From Diphasiastrum complanatum (taxonomy: Eukaryota > Streptophyta > Lycopodiopsida > Lycopodiales > Lycopodiaceae), in assembly GCA_029204225.1 (NCBI GenBank), contig CM055097.1, positions 70,928,252 to 70,992,251 of the forward strand: a DNA stretch of 64,000 nt, read 5' to 3'. This document shows positions 12,022 to 27,389 of the stretch, one piece after another; the stretch's first letter is position 1, and each line of letters starts with the position of its first letter. The translations under genes and the position numbers were made by a program. The notes under the pieces were generated by a model. The model had not been told where the DNA came from. It searched no databases and was given only the letters and a program-made list of their open reading frames with translations.

Positions 12022-12583
12022 TGTTAGAGCCTTTACTCCCTATCTCGGTTATTTACAGTTTTTAGAGACACATGTACGTTTTGTAATTATTGTAATTACT
12101 GAAATGGCTAAGTCACCGGTCTGTGGTGACCTTTGTAAGTAAATTGTAAATACACTGTAATTAGTTGGCCTTGGACCTCAAAGAGTCGTGCTTAGCTTTG
12201 GCATAGGGTACCGGGTCATTTATTAGGAGTGGCTGGACTGACCTCCTAAAAAGTAGGAGAGCTGACTAGTCAACGAGACACATGTCATATGCTCATTGGG
12301 ACACTTGGTCCACTGAATGAGTGACACATGTCAGGGTTGACAGTCAAACATGACACGTGTCACATGCTCACTGGGACACTTGGTCCAATGTATGAGTGAC
12401 ACATGTCAGCCTACTCACTTGTCTATGTGTCAGGGTATTGCCAAGTGGCAAGTGTCGACTGTGCATGAATTGGCCATGTGTTGACGAAAGGAAAGGTCAG
12501 GGTTAAAAGGTGCTTGAGGATTGTGGATAAGTGAGCCTAGAGAGAGGCATTCCTCATCATAATCTATGCAGCAAAGGTTGGGA
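12022..12583 (+). repeat. 3' LTR of the degenerate Gypsy element
   Basis: It is the partner of 7939-8494. It begins TGTTAGAGCC immediately after the purine tract and shares the CACATGTC/CACGTGTC repeats. A 66 bp internal segment present in the left copy is absent here. TGGATCGACA near 12596 could be the real end (CA). Confidence 0.8.
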
Positions 12584-12839
12584 CATGGATCGACATTGTT
12601 GATTGCTGCGCACGAGATAAGCTAGGTTTTAAGTGAAGTTTCAGATTTGGAGTTTGACAAAGGGAGGAAAACTAGAAGGGTGATTGACCCTCTCCGCCTA
12701 GTAGACCCTCATGGTTGGACTCGTACACAGAGAAGAAGCATAATTTACAGCAAAAGCAATGCTTATACGATCATTTGGATTTTCCATGATTGCTAAAGAA
12801 CTAAAAGAAGAGTAAAGGCTTAATTTATTATTTTTTTCG

Positions 12840-15222
12840 CAAAGAAAAATTCAGAGAGCAACTATGAAAGAAGATTAAAGGCAAGGGGTAGACTCTCTAT
12901 GTTCCAAATTTAAAAAAGAATTTACTTTCAATTTCTGCTACAATTAAGCAAAACATGAAAGTCAAGTTTGATCATAAAAAGTCCTTGGTTAAGTACAAGA
13001 ACAAAGGCTATAAAGTTCATGCAAAAGGCATATTAGAGGACGACTTTATAGACTTGATGCATCTCTGACATATCTTCAAGTACGTGTTTGCAACCGAGGG
13101 TTCTAAGAGTAAGTTATGGCATGAACAATTTGGATATTTGAAATATAAGGGCTTACAGGTTTTCTACAAGTACATCAGCACACAAAGGAATAATTGAAAG
13201 GAAAAACAGATCTATTGTGGAGAGTGCAAGAAGCATGTTAAAATGCAAAGAATCTTCCATATCATTTATGAAGTGAATCTATTTATATAGCAATTTATCT
13301 ACTCAGCAGGAGTCCTACAAGAGCGGTTCTAAATCGAACACCAAAGGAGGCATACTCAAGAAAGAAACCATAGACTGACCATTTGAGAGTTTGGGAGAAT
13401 GCATATGCTCAACAAATTAAGTGTCTATTTCTTGGTTATGATGAGGAAGAAAAGGCTTATTGTCTTTATGATATCGGAAATCGGAAAGTTATATTGAGTA
13501 GGGATGTTATTCTTTACGTATACTAGATTTCGAGGAAAATAAAGAACATAAAAAGGAACCCAAAGTGAGATCACTGCAAGAAAAGGAACCAACTAATGTA
13601 CGAGGTCAAACACAAGTGGATCATGGCAAGAGAAAAGAAAGTTCAAGGGTGTTATTCGCCATCTACTTCACCAACAAAAAACTACCAAGGTGGTACTGTG
13701 AGACAATCAAGGATGGGCAAATCATAGATGAGGCAAGTAGACAGGGAGCCAAGAGACTGACCAAAGATGGTTGTATACAACAAGAAATAGTGAAGAAACA
13801 CATTATGCTTTCATGCTTCAATTTTAAATATAGATGATTTGTTGTCGTTTGAAGACGCTTCTAAGGAGCAAGTATGGAAGTTAGCTATGGATGAAGAATA
13901 TGGAGCAATTATGAAAAACAAGACATGTTGAGTTACCATTAGGTAAGAGACCAACTAAGTGAAAATGGATTTATAGAACAAAGCTTAGGTCTAATGGTTC
14001 AATTGACAAGCATAAGGTAAAATTAGTGGCTAAAGGTTATGCACAAGAGGAATGTATTGACTATGATGAAACCTTCGCACCAGTGGCAAAATTGATTACA
14101 TTAAAGACAATATTGGCTTTAGCGGCTAACTTTGGTCGAGACATATAGCAAATGCATGTGAAAAGTGTGTTTTTGAATAGGAGCCTTGAAGAAGATGTCT
14201 ACATGGAGCAAGTAAGAGGTTATGAGGTCAAGAGCAAGGAGCATATGGTATTAGGTTAAAAAAGGACTTGTATGGTTTGAAAAAGTGCCCAAAGCATGGT
14301 ACACTAGAATTAATGGTCATGTTGAAGAATTGAACTTTGAACTTTCATAGGAGTATGTCTGAGTCTAGACTTTAGATCTTGAAAGAATTAGATGATATAG
14401 TAATCGTGGTTCTCTACTTAGATAATCTTATTATTACTAGAATTTTTCATAAAATTTTGATATAAAAGATTTGAAAATTTTACAATATTGCTTGGGTATA
14501 GAAGTTGGAAGGTAAAGAAGTAGTCTCTTCATATCTCAAGCCAAGTATGCTCATGAATTGTTGAAAAAGTTCATTATGTCGGATTGTAAGGCAATTGCTA
14601 CATCATATGACTCAAGTGTAAAGTTTACAAAGTATGAAAGTTCAGAGAGAGTAAATGAGACACTCTATAGATAGCTCCTAGGTAGTCTTATATACTTGAC
14701 TACTACACGGTCAGGTATCTCTCATATGCAATTAGCATGGTAAGCCAGTATATGTCAAAGCCAAAGGTTCTTAATTGGAAAGCGGCAAAAAGGATTCTAT
14801 GATACATCAAAGTAACAAACACATTCAATCTTAGTATGAGAACAATCTATTGGTCTAGCAAGAAGCAATCTACAATTGCATTATCACCTACTAAAGCTGA
14901 AAATAGGACAACTACAGTGGCTATATGTGAGGCCATATCATTACAAAGAATACTTGAAGATCTCCATATTCGACAAGAAGGACCAACAACACTTCAGTGT
15001 GACAATAAGAGTTGCATTCAGTTAACAAGAAATCAAGTTTTTCATAGCAGGACAAAACACAGTGAAGTTCAACAACATTTCATACGTGAGAATATACAAA
15101 GTGGAAAAGTGAAGTTGATTTATTGCAGCACTGACAATCAACTTGCAGATATCTTCACAAAGGGACTCCGTCAAGAAAAATTTGAGACATTTAGAGAACT
15201 TCTAGGCGTCAATGACAACTAA
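12840..15222 (+). pseudogene. Ty1/Copia pol remnant
   Basis: Order and motifs are Copia. A GAG-pre-integrase zinc region is present (LWHEQFGYLKYKGLQ, about 13118-13162). A decayed integrase follows, then RT from about 13980 (KLVAKGYAQEECIDYDETFAPVAK spread over about 14020-14095). The RT catalytic box reads YLDN at 14415-14426 where YVDD is usual, so an essential aspartate is lost. RNase H is an open frame at 14836-15222 with CDNKSCIQL, HSRTKH and QLADIFTKGL. Stops and frameshifts are dense before RNase H. The element is dead; the 5' LTR and gag were not identified. Confidence 0.85.
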
Positions 15223-15720
15223 TTAAACATGAAGATTTTTAGAATTAATGGTTGCTTTATTACCCCTTAATGATGTTATTAGGTTTATGGGCCAACCTAG
15301 GTGCTAGTATAGGGGCCCTAATCTATTTTTGGTATACTTTGCTAGAATAGATGCTGACTCAAGTCAAAGATGTTATGTGCTTGATTTAAAGCACCAATTT
15401 TGCTAAATATAGAATTTAGATGCTTTTACTATATTTAGGTACAAGATTACGGTAATTGCTTTTGCATCTAAAGTAATTGCTTTTGAGTTTTAGATTAGGA
15501 GAATATTATAAAGGGTACACTTAGAAACATAGAGTGTTGAGAGAGATATATCATTGTTATTGATCAACACAAGTTCCTAATAATCTAATTGAGTGTCGCT
15601 TTGGTTCTATTCTCTCTCTTCAATTGGTTGTGCGTGTGAGTTCTAATAAGATTCAGTAAACTCCAATCTTGGATTTTTACCATTTCATCCTCACCAAGGA
15701 GGTCTGGATCACATCTACAG
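15223..15720 (+). mobile_element. Probable 3' LTR of the Copia element
   Basis: This AT-rich stretch directly behind the RNase H stop has a TATA-like TATTATAAAGGG near 15506 and a CTCTCTCTTC pyrimidine run near 15614. That fits an LTR with its promoter. No second copy lies in the window, so ends are not fixed. Confidence 0.45.
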
Positions 15721-16799
15721 GCTTTGCATCAATTAGCATATAACAAATGTCAAGGGATTTCGGAGGTTGACATAAAAAAATAGAACATTATGAGTACATA
15801 ATCCAGATAGATCTTGGTCATTATGATTTCCTTGATCCACACCTTTTGGGCTTCCAAACATTTATTCAGAATGAAATATGTTGAAGATGTAGAGGGTTTT
15901 GACTAGCTTCTAAACTCCAAAATCTTGATTTGCATAATAAGCTCCTCAATGAGCAAGTACATAAAAAATCATCATGGAAGTTGGCTCAGCAGGTGTGGCT
16001 CATGTTCAGGTGCCATGTCAATAGTAGATCTGCATACTCATCTCTAATTTATCTAATAATTAGGTATGCCAACCAAGAGTTGATAGTTCATCACCTCATT
16101 TCCTTGATTTTAGGAGTTAGGTCCTAGATTTTAGGAATCTTGACCAAATCACCTACCTAGCACACAAAATTTAGATCTAACCTACCTATGCATATTCTTT
16201 ACACATGGGAACAGCCTCCACACATGTCGGACCACCTATGTGCAAATTTACAAGGTCATTCAATCTAGAATCTGCCAATTTTAATAAGACACGCGTGTCA
16301 ATATAATATTCTACTTCAACCTCCAATGCCACTTCAGCAAAAGTCGATGTGCAAGCAATGTATCATATTTGTACTAGAGTATTTGATTCGACAACCACAA
16401 CATCTATTGCCAACTCTTTTGACTTTCCATGAGCTTTTTGTAAACGCTCAAACCTTGGAATACTATCATGGAGACTTGACACCCAAAATAGAAATAAATG
16501 GCTTTTTCTTCCTCGATCAAGCAACGATGTTGACTTCATGTAAGAGACAACAAAAAGGCAAAAAGGACAGGATTAAAGATGATGTTTTCATACTCATAGT
16601 GATCACATGTTGGACACTAAGTTGAACAGAAAAAAGGCCAATGTGCGCGAAGCTTGCTATTGGTCCATGAGCTAGTCATCAAAGCCATCAAAATTGTGAC
16701 ACTAGAATCCACTTACCTACATCTACTACTGCTTAAACCTCGACTTGTTGGGGGGTTATGTTTGGCATAAATGTCACAATGTCATCTAAACCAGCTGAT
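15721..16799. other. Repeat-derived stretch without a recognisable gene
   Basis: No protein motif was recognised on either strand. It contains the CACATG pair at 16202-16226 that resembles the CACGTG module at 31-56. An open frame of about 99 codons (16326-16625) has no family signature. Confidence 0.4.
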
Positions 16800-17198
16800 G
16801 GAACAAAACAATATAACATATTACTTTTGGAGAAAAACCCCTTGAAGCTTACCCCCTCCTCCTACGCTAACGGTAACAATGTGCAAATGTTTGACCAATA
16901 GCAAGCTTAGTGCACATGGGCCTTTTTCTATTCAATTCATTCTCCAACATTTGGTCAACCGGAGTAAGAAAACATCACCTTCGACCCTATTCATTTCATT
17001 ATCTCTTACATAAAATCAATATTGTTGCTTGATAAAAATAAAAAAAAGGCCATCTAATTCTAACTTGGGTGTCAAATTTCCATGATAATCAAATAACTAT
17101 GTGATCATCGGGTTGGACTTACACATGCAGGGTGCCAAATCTCTCTCACTTATTAACTAGGATTAGGTTTGCCTTGGGATCCGCAAACCCTCCAACAA
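16800..17198 (-). mobile_element. LTR-like repeat, TGTTGGAGGG family (copy 1)
   Basis: Read on the minus strand it begins TGTTGGAGGGTTTGCGGATC at 17198. Over at least 120 bp it matches the + strand sequence at 27916 and the minus-strand sequence ending at 43935. Shared words include GAGAGATTTGGCACCCTG and CCAACCCGATGATCAC. TG at the start and three dispersed copies point to an LTR 5' end. The inner boundary is approximate. Confidence 0.65.
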
Positions 17199-17283
17199 TA
17201 GTACACAACTCATGGATGTACTTGATCTATAAGGGGATCAACAAATCAATGAGAAGTTGATGTGACATTGGCAAATTCTAGTT

Positions 17284-17800
17284 TTCTTTGTACACCAAAG
17301 CTCTGAATGGCAAGACACCTTATGAGGTGTGGACAGGATCAAAACCATCACTCAAAAATACAAGAGTGTTTGGATTCATTGCTTATGCATAGATCCCTAA
17401 AGATCTCAAGAAGAAGTTGGACAACACAAGCAGAAAACTGATATTTATTGGCTACTGTAAAGATCCCTAGGCATACAAGCTCTACAATCTGGACACAAAA
17501 AAGGCATTCACAAGCAAATATGTCATTTTTCTGGAGGACAATTTTTTTGACCCCAAGGGAAAAGTTGCAGAAATTTCCGACCCAAGGGTCGAACAGCAGA
17601 ATTTTGAACCAAGGGCCGAACAATCAAAATTTGACCCAAGGGTCCAACAACCACATTTTGACCCTAGGGTCGAAAATCAAGAAATCGGTACTAACTCTAA
17701 AATTCATCAAAGAGTCGAAATTCAGCCAAGGGTCAAATCAACCCAGACAACCTCCATCCAGATTTATGGATGATGCAGTTTGCTATTTTGTATAGGAACC
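17284..17800 (+). pseudogene. Copia integrase C-terminal fragment
   Basis: The + strand frame carries NGKTPYEVWTGSKPSL, VFGFIAYA, LIFIGYC and KYVIFLED, the familiar C-terminal half of Copia integrase (the P-Y-E-V-W-TG-KP and F-G motifs). One in-frame stop falls before IPKDLKKK and another in the K-Y segment. It then passes through a run of 9-residue repeats and stops just before the (GA)n tract. The integrase core and RT are absent, so this is a fragment cut off at both sides. Confidence 0.75.
17579..17686 (+). repeat. 27 bp coding minisatellite, four units
   Basis: Four consecutive 27 bp units (17579, 17606, 17633, 17660) each encode a nonapeptide of the form DPRVEQQNF. Changes between units keep the frame. 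It lies in the linker between Copia integrase and RT. Confidence 0.85.
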
Positions 17801-17824
17801 AAATACAATTAGTGAGCTACCATT

Positions 17825-18710
<886 letters not shown>

Positions 18711-18713
18711 ACG

Positions 18714-19248
18714 TTGGATACACCGATTACTTTTCCATTGAATGTGCTGAATGTAGCTTGGATATCAATGGAATCTATACCAGATCCGATTGAAGATGTC
18801 CTCATACATGTGAGTCATGCCTTGACTTATGATGACAATGCAGAAGTTACGGATGAGCAGATTCTAAATCATATGGATCCAACCATATTTGGAGTGCGTA
18901 ATATTCCTGATAAACCAACAATAAAACCGTCCAAAGTAGTTATATTAAAGGAAGACAAAATCATAGGGTCAATGACAAAGAAACAAGCCAAGCAACATTA
19001 GAATACAGTCCTGAAGTGGGAAAATTCTCCTCAAAAGATTGATTCAAAGAATGTGCCACCCTTACTGAATAAAGACAAAGAAAAAGTCGAGGATGATTCT
19101 ACAAGTCAGAATTCTAGCAAGATATCATCGTCTCGGAGTCATCACCTCCACGATCAATTCCTGCTAAGAAGGCTAAGCGAAGATCCAAGACAAGTCCTTT
19201 CGAAAAGGAACAAGCAGATGTAGTCCAATAGATGTAGTCCAGCCGTAT
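18714..19248 (+). pseudogene. Gypsy protease-RT linker
   Basis: An acidic linker starts LDTPITFPLNVLNVAW and contains DEQILNHMDPT. The copy at 38906-39295 has the matching words LDTPIININF, LLNVAWLP and DIQILNYMET, so the region is a conserved part of this family and not filler. It is interrupted by a stop near 19000 and by a frame change before the RT. Function unknown. Confidence 0.6.
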
Positions 19249-20870
19249 ATGGCCAAATATTTTAAACGTTATACATTGGATGATGTGGTTATCATGTTGC
19301 CTAAAGCACATCGTGAATCCAAAGAACACGTGCCAGACTCGAAAGATGTTTACGATGGCCTAGCTAGGACACAGCCAATGAATCTTGGTGAATTAGGAGA
19401 ACCAGAAAATATTGTACAAGTTGGATCACAACCTAATCTTGAACAGTATCAAGCACTCCACATGTTACTTATTAAGTATCAAGATTGCTTTGCATGGACT
19501 TATCAAGATCCGAAGGGTATTCCGACGTCAGTTATTGAACATACCATACCTTTAGTACCTGATGCAGTTCCAAAGGTTACAAAGTTCTATCGTTGTAATC
19601 CTAATATTGCAGATCTGATAAAGAAAGAACTGCACCGATTGCTTGACATTGATTTCATTTATGAGATTGAGCATACCGAATGGATCTCACTGATTGTCAT
19701 TGTTCCTAAGAAGAATGAGAAATTGAGAATTCAAGGCTTTGAACAAAGTGACGCGGAAGGATCACTTCTCGTTACCTTTTATTGAAAGCATTCTGGATCG
19801 TCTTGCTGGAGCGGAAGCTTATAGTTTCCTAGATGGATTTAGTGGATTCAACCAGGTGAAGATTGCACCTACCGATCGTCACAAAACCGCTTTTGCAATA
19901 GAATGGGGCACCTATGCTTACATAGTAATGTCGTTTGGACTCTATAATGCACCAAGTTCATTCCAAAGAGTAAAGAAATCTACTTTTAAATATTATCTAC
20001 AGAAATTCCTTAAAATTTATTGGATGACCTGGGAGTCCATAATACAGATATAGACCACCTAGATCGATTGGAGAAAGTATTTGAAAAATGTTGCAAATAT
20101 CAAATTTCTCTAAATCCAGAAAAATGCCAGATATGGGTTTCACACGGAGTTGTGCTTGGGCATGTGATATTGAGACATGGTATTGCCACAAGTTATTCTA
20201 AAATCAAGATTATTGTGGAATTGCCACCGCCAACAACGATTCGTGGAGTTTGTGTTTATGGGTCATGCGAACTACTATCGAATTTTTATTATCTTCTTTG
20301 CGAATTTAGCAAGACCTATATACAAATTGACTATTGTTCCTATTTGGATAGTAGAGGCGTTAGAAGCCTTTGAAAAAATAAAAAAAGCATTAACTTCGGC
20401 ACCGATACTGCGTTCTCTAGATTGGACGATTGAATTTCATGTTCCTTAAAGGATATATCAACACAAGAGGTGATAGAGTCATCAATACAACGACCATGAA
20501 TGCCTCAAAATACGCCATTGGATCAGTTTTGACGCAGCCAGATGATTATAAGAAGGACTATCCTATACAATTTGCAAGCAGACAGCTTACAGATCCGAAG
20601 AAGAATTATTCAACAACAAAACGTGAAGCGTTGGCCATGATTTTTTCTGTTCAAAAATTTCGTCACTACTTCATGGAAACGCACTTTGCATTTTATACGG
20701 ATCACCAACCGTAACTTTACTTGGTAAACAAGACACGCAATACTGGACATATTGCAAGATGGTTACTACTATTGACTGAATTTGACTTTCAAATTGTGGT
20801 TCGAAAGGGAAAGCAACATTATCTAGCTGATTACGTTTCGCGAATCGAATCCGCACCAGTTAATACTGAA
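19249..20870 (+). pseudogene. Gypsy RT and RNase H (Athila/Tat-like)
   Basis: RT begins near 19249 and shows DCFAWTYQD, IPLVPDAVPKV, LPFIESILDRLAG, FSFLDGFSG-like YSFLDGFSGFNQ and MSFGLYNAPSSFQR. A small deletion breaks the frame near 19735. A single-base loss breaks it again inside the catalytic YxDD box near 20018, where the aspartates are read only in the next frame (LDDLGVHN). The connection domain and RNase H follow (FASRQLTDPKKNYSTTKREALAM, YTDHQP, with a stop at 20712) and end in KQHYLADYVSR. Motif style and the downstream extra frame fit the non-chromodomain Athila/Tat branch. Several further stops make it inactive. Confidence 0.85.
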
Positions 20871-21900
20871 GTGAATGATGAATTACCAGATGCTGCATTG
20901 TTCTATGTAGAAGCGGTACTTGAATGGGCAGCGGATATTGTTGAATACCTGATTCTAGGACAACCAAATGACTCTTTGACAAAAGTACAGAAGAGACAAT
21001 TGATTCATAAGGCTCAACCTTATCAATTGATTGCAGGACAATTGTATCGTTGTGGATCAGACAATATTCTACGAAGATGTGTTTTACCGCACGTGAAATC
21101 TCAGATTTAATCAGGTTTTTACATGATGGATGATGGCATGGACGGGGGAAATTTTTTTACAGATATTACTATTTGCAAACTTTTGCAATCAGGTTGTTGG
21201 TGTCCTACGCTTCATAAGAACACAAAAAATTATATTCAAACATGTGATGTTTGCCAGCGAGCACGACGGCCTACTAGACAAAACTATAACCCTTGCATCC
21301 GGTTTTATCGCAAACACCGTCTGAAAAATGGGAATTGGATTATGTTGGTCCTTCATTCTGTCGCGCAAGGATTTCAAGCCTGATACATTATCGTATCAAC
21401 TGATTATATGACCAAGTGGGTTGAAGCCAAAGCTGTCAGAGGTGCTGATGCAAAATCTACGGCCAAGTTTCTCTATGAAAATATTATAATCAAATTTGGA
21501 TGTCCGATCACGATTGTCAGTGACCAGGCTACACACTTTGTTAATCAAACAATAAAGTGTTTACTATAAGATTTTTTCTGTTATACACATATTTAGCACT
21601 CCTTACTATCCCAGAGGGAATGGCCAAGCTGAATCTTCCAATAAGATTCTCTGCACTAAGACAGTTGAAGCGAGTCGATCTGATTGGGAACATAAACTGT
21701 ATGCAACGTTATGGGCATTCAAAACCGCTTACAAAAATAGTACAAATCAAACACCCTTTCAACTCGTTTATGGTCAAGATGTTGTCATGCCAATTGAATT
21801 TTTAATGTCATATTTACGCATAGCGACAACATAACGGTTAAATGATGATAAGTCTTTACAACTCCGTCATGAAGCGTTGCACAAATTATGTGAAACCCGA
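20871..21900 (+). pseudogene. Gypsy integrase, no chromodomain
   Basis: The zinc-binding region (about 21123-21270) has GGNFF, GCWCPTLHKNTKNYIQ and CDVCQRARRPT. The catalytic core follows in pieces: VSTDYMTKWVEAKAV (about 21387-21435), FGCPITIVSD (about 21497-21526) and TPYYPRGNGQAES (about 21597-21636). The C-terminal part has WAFKTAYKNSTNQTPFQLVYG (about 21712-21775) in two frames. The residues around the catalytic D, D and E are visible but split by frame changes. No chromodomain follows. Instead a different long reading frame begins about 140 bp further on. Confidence 0.8.
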
Positions 21901-22042
21901 TTGATGGTAGTTCAATCCGATTCATTCCTCACTTGTGTTAGCGAAGCTCTTGCAAATTTTTCCCGCGACCAAAACCTTCCAAAACTTTCTGAACTGCTTT
22001 CTAATATACATTTGCGCATCTTACTTTCCATTTCTGATCATC

Positions 22043-24602
<2,560 letters not shown>

Positions 24603-24616
24603 AGCTATCTTGTTGT

Positions 24617-24682
24617 GGATGTAGTGTTAATGGATCTAGTGTTAATGGATGTAGTGTTAATGGATCGTGGGGTTAATGGATG
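24617..24682. repeat. 15 bp minisatellite, four units
   Basis: Four units of GATGTAGTGTTAATG type follow each other; the third junction and fourth unit carry small changes. It lies just behind the (GA)n tract. Confidence 0.85.
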
Positions 24683-24689
24683 TTAGAGT

Positions 24690-25317
24690 TAGATGTGAAT
24701 CTTCCATTCATTCTGAAATCTAAACTACACTATCGCTCTCATGGGAGCGAATCTATGCGTGACAACTAACTTCATCTCTTTGATGCTAGATTGATTAGAT
24801 CTTGGATTCAGGTTAGGCAAGGAAAGAAACCCACTACAACTGTCCAACAAGCCTTCACACATGTGAATATTGCCTAGTCATCCAGATCCACGAATGGGAG
24901 CCATATATGCTCATTTCCCAAAGTTAATTATTCTCTTTGGCTAGAAAACAAAAAGCTAGTCTTCCACATTTATAGGCATATTCTCTATACAATAGGATCT
25001 AATGGAATCTCTCTATCTTATCTACACGTGTGAATGGCATCTTGACATGTGGGAGAATTTACTCATTCACATGGAAGTGCATTCAAGTTTATAGAAGTTT
25101 GACCGAATTGACTCATTTCTAGATTTTACTCAAAGGTCAATTTCACACCTGGGTAGATCCATCTAAAATCAATCTAACTTTATAAAAACAAGCTATGTAC
25201 ATCTTTCACACGTGGGAACAAACTCCACACGTGTGAGATCCTATCATGATCTCATATCTCAAGATACACCAAGCATAACAAGTTTGAAGTGACATTTTTA
25301 ATAGGCCAGATATATCA
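24690..25317. other. Gene-free stretch with CACGTG pair
   Basis: No coding frame was recognised. CACGTG boxes at 25209-25214 and 25228-25233 repeat the module seen at 31-56 in the opposite orientation. Single ACACGTGTG and CACATGTG words lie at about 25024 and 24859. Confidence 0.5.
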
Positions 25318-25600
25318 AAATGAACAACATTTAGAACATCTTTTGTTGCATGCTTATGACTCTATGTAAATGGAATCCTAGTTTGCTTTTAACAACAATG
25401 CAGCTATGACAAACATGGAGGCTGATTTTCTTGTCTAGATTATTGAGATCAAGTACTAAGGACTGTCGAAACATGTTCGATATAGATGTGTGATTCAAGA
25501 GACCTAACCTATAGTGCCAAAGTAATGCTTTATTGACTAGAAAAGAAGTATTCAATGCTAGAATTGTGCTAGAATAACAATAAATCAATCTATATAAGTA
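25318..25600 (-). pseudogene. Copia pre-integrase zinc region, antisense
   Basis: The minus-strand frame 25588-25331 shows LLWHYRLGLLNHTSI, LDLNN and a C-H-S-C pair (HVCHSC). This is the GAG-pre-integrase region that precedes Copia integrase, where the usual pattern is LWH.RLGH.N and CxxC. The second histidine of RLGH is leucine here. No further Copia domain adjoins, so it is a stray fragment. Confidence 0.7.
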
Positions 25601-25800
25601 TCCAAGCCTCTTTTTGAGTGCAAGAACCTTGTTTGTCCTATCAATAATTTGGCATTGATCAGATACAAATTCTACTATATGACCTAATCAATGATTCAGC
25701 TTACTGATAATAAATTTATTGATAGTTTAGGTGCATACAGAACATTCGATAGTAACTTGAATTGATCATGTTGGAACTTCAATTTTACAATGCCTTTATC

Positions 25801-25836
25801 TTCTATGTGTGTGTACTATCGTACACACACATAGAA
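25801..25836. repeat. Perfect hairpin, 16 bp arms
   Basis: TTCTATGTGTGTGTAC is followed by a TATC loop and then its exact reverse complement. It contains no coding sequence and could be a cruciform or a small palindromic insertion. Confidence 0.9.
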
Positions 25837-25938
25837 ATAAACTGGATGGGGCAACTGGATGTTCAAGAAATGACAACCTGGTACCAACAGACACAATAGT
25901 TTTTCAAAGAGATTGAATTTCAAGATCCTGTCCTGACC

Positions 25939-25953
25939 TGGTTATCAGAGCCC
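25939..25953 (+). other. Primer-binding-site-like sequence
   Basis: TGGTTATCAGAGCCC resembles the plant retrotransposon primer-binding site for initiator methionine tRNA (TGGTATCAGAGC) with one inserted T. A reading frame begins about 115 bp downstream. The extra base makes this call uncertain. Confidence 0.4.
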
Positions 25954-26065
25954 ATTTTTCCTACACATGGCATACACAAATTACACTGCCAGATCATGCA
26001 AAATCATAGTTCATTTCTCTTTCTGGATCAGGTTTACATAATTCGGCTTCCCTCGAGGACCAAAT

Positions 26066-27150
26066 GTCATCACCAGGCCATTGCAGAAAATTGAGACCAT
26101 GACATACTTCAAGTACATTGATCCATCTGTTGCAAAGTGGAAGACCAAAGATGGATATTGGTTTGATGCCATCAATGATCAGGTTCTAGCTGCTGCTTGT
26201 GCTTACTTAACCAAGTACACCCAGCGTTACAAATCCAAGATCATGCGGATCCCGATGTGCCTGTTCCAACTGCATGGCCAAAATCTATATGATTGGGCCT
26301 AGTATGCCTCAAACTGCCTTCATGAATGTATCAAAAACAAGCAACCAACCACCATGCTTGGTTATCTCATGACAGATCTCACTCTGACGCAGGTGATGTG
26401 AACGGATCCCAATTCCACGGGTTACTACAAGTAGCAGACAAAGCTTGGGACATTCCCATTTCTTCCAAGAAGTCCAAGTGATAAAAAACACAGACGTCGT
26501 CACCACAAGGGCCAGCACCAAAAAGGCCAAATGCAAGTATAATCAAGCTAGTGACAAAGCAGCTACACCACCAGTCTCCCAACAAGTTCCAACAGCAGAA
26601 GGATCTTCAGCATCACAAGAGACAGATACCTCCAAGGCAAGGTTGTCTGAAACACGCCAACAGAGGATGCGAACAAAACTCATGGCAAAGAAGAGATCTA
26701 CACATGCCACAGACTTAGAAGAGTTAGACTCTAAGGGAGAGCCACTCCAGAAGAAACCACGAGCTATGAGCCAAGCCACTCCATTGCATTCGACATCGTC
26801 GAGCTCGACAGATGGCAGCTCAACCTTCGTCACAACATCCAAGTAGCACTCCTCACCCTCACACACACTCGACGGGGATGATGGAGCAGCCACATCTATG
26901 GCAGCAGACACGAGCGCAGATACACAAGTCATGCCACCAGATCAAGCAACCACTCCCCCAATAATGATTACCATGTCAATGCCGCCAACCTCACCAAAGG
27001 CACCACTTTTGGGGAGGGGGAGAGAGATGAATATCAAGACATGGAAGCAGCTCAACAAGAATAGGCCCAACAAGTCCACGTTCTCATGGATACTTCAACA
27101 TACTTTGATGTTGCGGATCTGATGGAGATTAGTGATGATGAAGAGGGCAA
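26066..27150 (+). pseudogene. Possible divergent relative of the extra ORF
   Basis: The frame from about 26081 has WKTKDGYWFDAI, then AAACAYL, and further on a serine/lysine-rich basic stretch (26486-26846, with TTRASTKKAKCK, KKRSTHATDLEELDS, EPLQKKPRA), followed by acidic ISDDEEGKADQ near 27128. The WT-x-DGY-x-x-DAI words align with WTNDGYLLDAI in the frame at 22043. That is my only link between the two, so the relation is tentative. If the PBS-like site at 25939 is real, the frame would sit in the gag position instead. Stops near 26300 and 26400 break it. Confidence 0.4.
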
Positions 27151-27389
27151 AGCGGATCAGTCAACTGACTCCACCATGAACCACAACCACCATTGTTCCA
27201 ATAACCATCACTATCATCTCTACTAACGTCATCTCTCCACTTCCTCCATTGTCACCTTCACTTCCTCAACAACGTATATTTTTTGGACTAACATCACCCA
27301 CTCATGCCCCTGATCAGTATCCAACCATCTCTAACCCTGAAGAGCTCTTCGAAGTAGCAAAGCGTTGATGATTAGCCTGTCCAAAACAT

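Larger units (their letters stand above)
7939..12596 (+). mobile_element. Degenerate Gypsy LTR retrotransposon with LTR pair
   Basis: Two direct repeats beginning TGTTAGAGCC (7939 and 12022) flank about 3.5 kb containing, in order, a gag-like coiled-coil piece (about 9064-9165), RT, RNase H, the integrase zinc domain and a chromodomain-like end. This order is Ty3/Gypsy. A purine run GTGAGAAGGGA directly precedes the right LTR and fits the polypurine tract. I found no clear primer-binding site or matching target duplication (GAGGG left, TTGTT right). The LTRs differ at about 10% of positions over their first 113 bp, so the insertion is old. Confidence 0.8.
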
